A stretch of DNA of 6,883 nt from the NCBI GenBank assembly GCA_905204385.1, contig CAJKZL010000159.1:1-6883 (forward strand), in the 5' to 3' direction. Position 1 is the first letter of the stretch. Every line of letters begins with the position of its first letter. The stretch comes from an uncultured Odoribacter sp. (GTDB lineage: Bacteria > Bacteroidota > Bacteroidia > Bacteroidales > Marinifilaceae). Below are positions 4,758 to 6,883 of the stretch, piece after piece. Both the position numbers and the translations under genes were made by a program. The notes beneath the pieces were generated by a model, which was not told the DNA's origin, searched no databases, and saw only the letters and a program-made list of their open reading frames with translations.

Positions 4758-6883
4758 ATGAAAAAAAAGCAGGCGGAAAACGCCGCGTCGTATTATTTAT
4801 TACGAAAAATGCTGCGTGGTATGAAAATTACCTTTTTTCTTCTTTTGGCCTTCTTCGTGCAAGTAAGCGCCAGTACGTATTCCCAGCAGGTGAAAGTTTC
4901 GCTGGAGTGTCAGAATGAAGAGTTACTGACCGTTATGAAAAATCTGGAGAAGCAGACCGATCTTTTCTTTTTCTTCAATGACAAAGCTATGGATACCCGG
5001 CAAAAAGTCACCTTGTCGGTGAAGGAGGAGAAGTTGGACGAGGTGTTGGACAAGCTATTTGCAGGCCGGTTTCAGTGGGAGATTGTGAGCAACCTGATCG
5101 TGCTCAAACCTGTCCCGCGGCAAATGCCCCGGCAACAAGAGATGTATGGAGTGGTGGGCCGGGTAACGGATGAAAACGGATTACCGCTTCCGGGAGTCAC
5201 GGTGTTGCTGAAAGGAACGCAATTGGGGACGGCGACGGATGCGGACGGCGTTTACATGTTGATGATTCCGGACGGAAAGAATGTATTGCTGTTTACGATG
5301 GTCGGCATGGAAACCCAGGAACGTTCCGTTCAGCCCGACGGCAAGGAAATCCGCCTGGATGTGACGATGAAGAATGCTGTCAGCGAAATGAAAGAAGTGG
5401 TGGTCACCGGGTATTTTAATAAGTCTAAGGATAGCTTTACGGGTGCGGTGACTTCCGTGAAGCGGGAGGAGTTGCGCAAATTCGGGAATGTAAATCTGCT
5501 GGAGGCATTGCGGATGGTCGATCCTTCTTTTAAGATCAAGGAAAACAATCTGAAAGGATCGGATCCCAACACCTTGCCCGATTTCTTTGTCCGGGGCGAG
5601 AGTAGTTTTATGGGCGAAAGCAATATTCCGACGTTTATCGTCGATGGGTATGAAGTCTCTTTACAAAGGGTATTCGATATGGATATGGAACGCATCGAAA
5701 GCATCACCGTATTGAAGGATGCTTCGGCCACCATCCTTTATGGTTCGCGTTCGGCGAACGGAGTGGTGGTGATCGAGACCCGGCGGCCTGAAGGCGGGCG
5801 GTTTCAGGTGACTTATTCCAACCGGACCAGTTTGTCCATGGCCGACCTGACCGATTATAATTTGATGGATGCCCGCGAAAAACTGGAATATGAACAGAAA
5901 TCGGGGATATTTGATGGGTTGGCTCTGGAAGGGTTACGCCATTTGGAAAAAATAAAGGCAGACGTAGAACGCGGGGTGAATACCGACTGGCTGGCACAAC
6001 CCGTACGAAATGCGGTTTCCCATGCTCATTCGTTGTATATCGACGGAGGTTCGGAGGCGGTGATCTATGGTTTGGGGGTGAACTATAACCGGAATAACGG
6101 GGGGATAAAAAAATCCTACCGGGAAGTTTTCGGGGCTTCATTCGACCTCACCTATCGGATCCGTGATAAAATCAATGTGCGCAACAGTTTTGAGTTTACG
6201 CAAACCAATGTGAAAAACTCGCCCTATGGCTCTTTTTCTTTGTACGCGAAAGCGAATCCCTACAATCCGATTTATGACGAGGACGGGAAGTTGATAAAAA
6301 CCTATACCGTTCATGCCAATCAAAGCGAAACAGACGATCAGTATCAGAATCCCCTGTATAATGCTACTTTGCCTTATAAGGATGAGTCGGCTATCCATAC
6401 CATCACGGATAACCTGAGCATCGATTACTGGATTTTGCCGGAATTGCGTTTCAAAGGAACCGTCGCTTTGACCAAGACGCTGAACAGTTCCGATAAATTT
6501 GTTTCACCCGATCATACCGATTACAATTCAGGATATAAACCGACCGAAAAAGGATATTACAAAAAGGGAAACGGGAAAGGATTTTCTTATAACATTAACA
6601 CGACACTGAATTACAATTTGCAGAAAAACAGACATTTATTGTTTACCGGCGTGGGAATGAACCTCATTCAGAATAAATCGGTCAATGACTCGTATAAAGC
6701 TATCGGTTTCCTGGACGGACGTTTCAATGAAATCTGGTTCGGTTCATCTTATGAGAATGGTGGAAAACCTTCCGGCTCGGAGGAGGAAGACCGGATGATA
6801 GGTTTGTTTGCCAATGTCAATTATTCTTTCGATATCCGATATGTTGCCGATTTCTCGGGACGGCTGGACGGTTCTTCCAAGTA
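4758..6883 (+). CDS. SusC/RagA-family TonB-dependent outer-membrane receptor with STN signalling domain, 3' truncated by window edge
   Basis: 708 codons are visible of a receptor that is usually about 1000-1100 residues. A long signal peptide (1 to about 38: MKKKQ..., then MKITFFLLLAFFVQVSA) is typical of STN-bearing SusC proteins and supports the ATG at 4758 over Met18 or Met22. The STN domain (about 45-118) would contact periplasmic FecR. A carboxypeptidase-regulatory-like domain follows at about 131-205 (GRVTDENGLPLPGVTV). The TonB-box-like EVVVTGY lies at 213-219. The plug (about 221-342) contains VRGESSFMG, FIVDGYEV and the SusC signature VLKDASATILYGSRSANGV. The beta-barrel starts near 345. 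By family knowledge it imports oligosaccharides or peptides with a SusD lipoprotein lid, powered by TonB-ExbBD. The cargo is not predictable here. Adjacent fecR implies regulation by ligand through a sigma/anti-sigma switch. An A8 run directly follows the start codon. Confidence 0.95.
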   Translation, partial: MKKKQAENAASYYLLRKMLRGMKITFFLLLAFFVQVSASTYSQQVKVSLECQNEELLTVMKNLEKQTDLFFFFNDKAMDTRQKVTLSVKEEKLDEVLDKLFAGRFQWEIVSNLIVLKPVPRQMPRQQEMYGVVGRVTDENGLPLPGVTVLLKGTQLGTATDADGVYMLMIPDGKNVLLFTMVGMETQERSVQPDGKEIRLDVTMKNAVSEMKEVVVTGYFNKSKDSFTGAVTSVKREELRKFGNVNLLEALRMVDPSFKIKENNLKGSDPNTLPDFFVRGESSFMGESNIPTFIVDGYEVSLQRVFDMDMERIESITVLKDASATILYGSRSANGVVVIETRRPEGGRFQVTYSNRTSLSMADLTDYNLMDAREKLEYEQKSGIFDGLALEGLRHLEKIKADVERGVNTDWLAQPVRNAVSHAHSLYIDGGSEAVIYGLGVNYNRNNGGIKKSYREVFGASFDLTYRIRDKINVRNSFEFTQTNVKNSPYGSFSLYAKANPYNPIYDEDGKLIKTYTVHANQSETDDQYQNPLYNATLPYKDESAIHTITDNLSIDYWILPELRFKGTVALTKTLNSSDKFVSPDHTDYNSGYKPTEKGYYKKGNGKGFSYNINTTLNYNLQKNRHLLFTGVGMNLIQNKSVNDSYKAIGFLDGRFNEIWFGSSYENGGKPSGSEEEDRMIGLFANVNYSFDIRYVADFSGRLDGSSK

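Noticed and set aside
6099..6113. G6 and A7 runs inside susC
   Set aside because: The frame reads cleanly through both (Gly-Gly, Ile-Lys-Lys) with SusC-like sequence on each side. Runs of this length are common and show no disruption.
5704..6141. 145-codon minus-strand ORF under the susC gene
   Set aside because: It overlaps the well-supported plug and barrel region of SusC, is rich in Pro, Arg and Ser as expected for an antisense frame, and has no recognisable motif.

Overview
The window looks like chromosomal DNA from a gut-type Bacteroidota (order Bacteroidales). It carries a SusC/RagA-type TonB-dependent receptor with an N-terminal STN domain, a FecR-type anti-sigma factor ending in a DUF4974-like region, and a secreted Ser-type sulfatase next to a PA14-containing GH3 enzyme. 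Strong Shine-Dalgarno sites are absent and intergenic DNA is AT-rich, both usual for this phylum. Genus cannot be fixed from the sequence; Bacteroides, Parabacteroides and Butyricimonas are all compatible.

Layout. The left half (1-3241) is on the minus strand: an S1-type sulfatase (3241 down to 1973), followed without any gap, spacer or new start by a GH3 beta-glycosidase that runs off the left edge. A 253-bp AT-rich divergent intergenic region (3242-3494) follows, with several inverted repeats and candidate promoter elements. The right half is on the plus strand: a fecR gene (3495-4655), a 102-bp spacer holding two hairpins with the same apex sequence (4660-4730), and the first 708 codons of a susC-type receptor (4758 to the right edge).

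Main observation. Sulfatase and GH3 share one reading frame. The TAA that ends the sulfatase (1973-1975) sits where a tyrosine codon would be expected in the conserved sulfatase tail (PGE-L-[stop]-NIASRH...). The rest of a sulfatase C-terminal helix continues in frame after the stop and leads straight into the GH3 barrel. All 657 downstream codons are open, and the GH3 part has neither a signal peptide nor a credible start of its own. The simplest reading is a bifunctional secreted sulfatase-GH3 polypeptide interrupted by one nonsense change (TAC/TAT to TAA), a sequencing error, or stop readthrough.

How the genes may work together. In Bacteroidota, STN-bearing SusC receptors signal through FecR-type anti-sigma factors to ECF sigma factors, giving substrate-dependent expression of uptake loci. 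The divergent sulfatase/GH3 would desulfate and trim a sulfated glycan outside the cytoplasm. That these enzymes serve this transporter is inferred from adjacency only. No ECF sigma gene lies beside fecR in this window, and the expected SusD partner would lie beyond the right edge.
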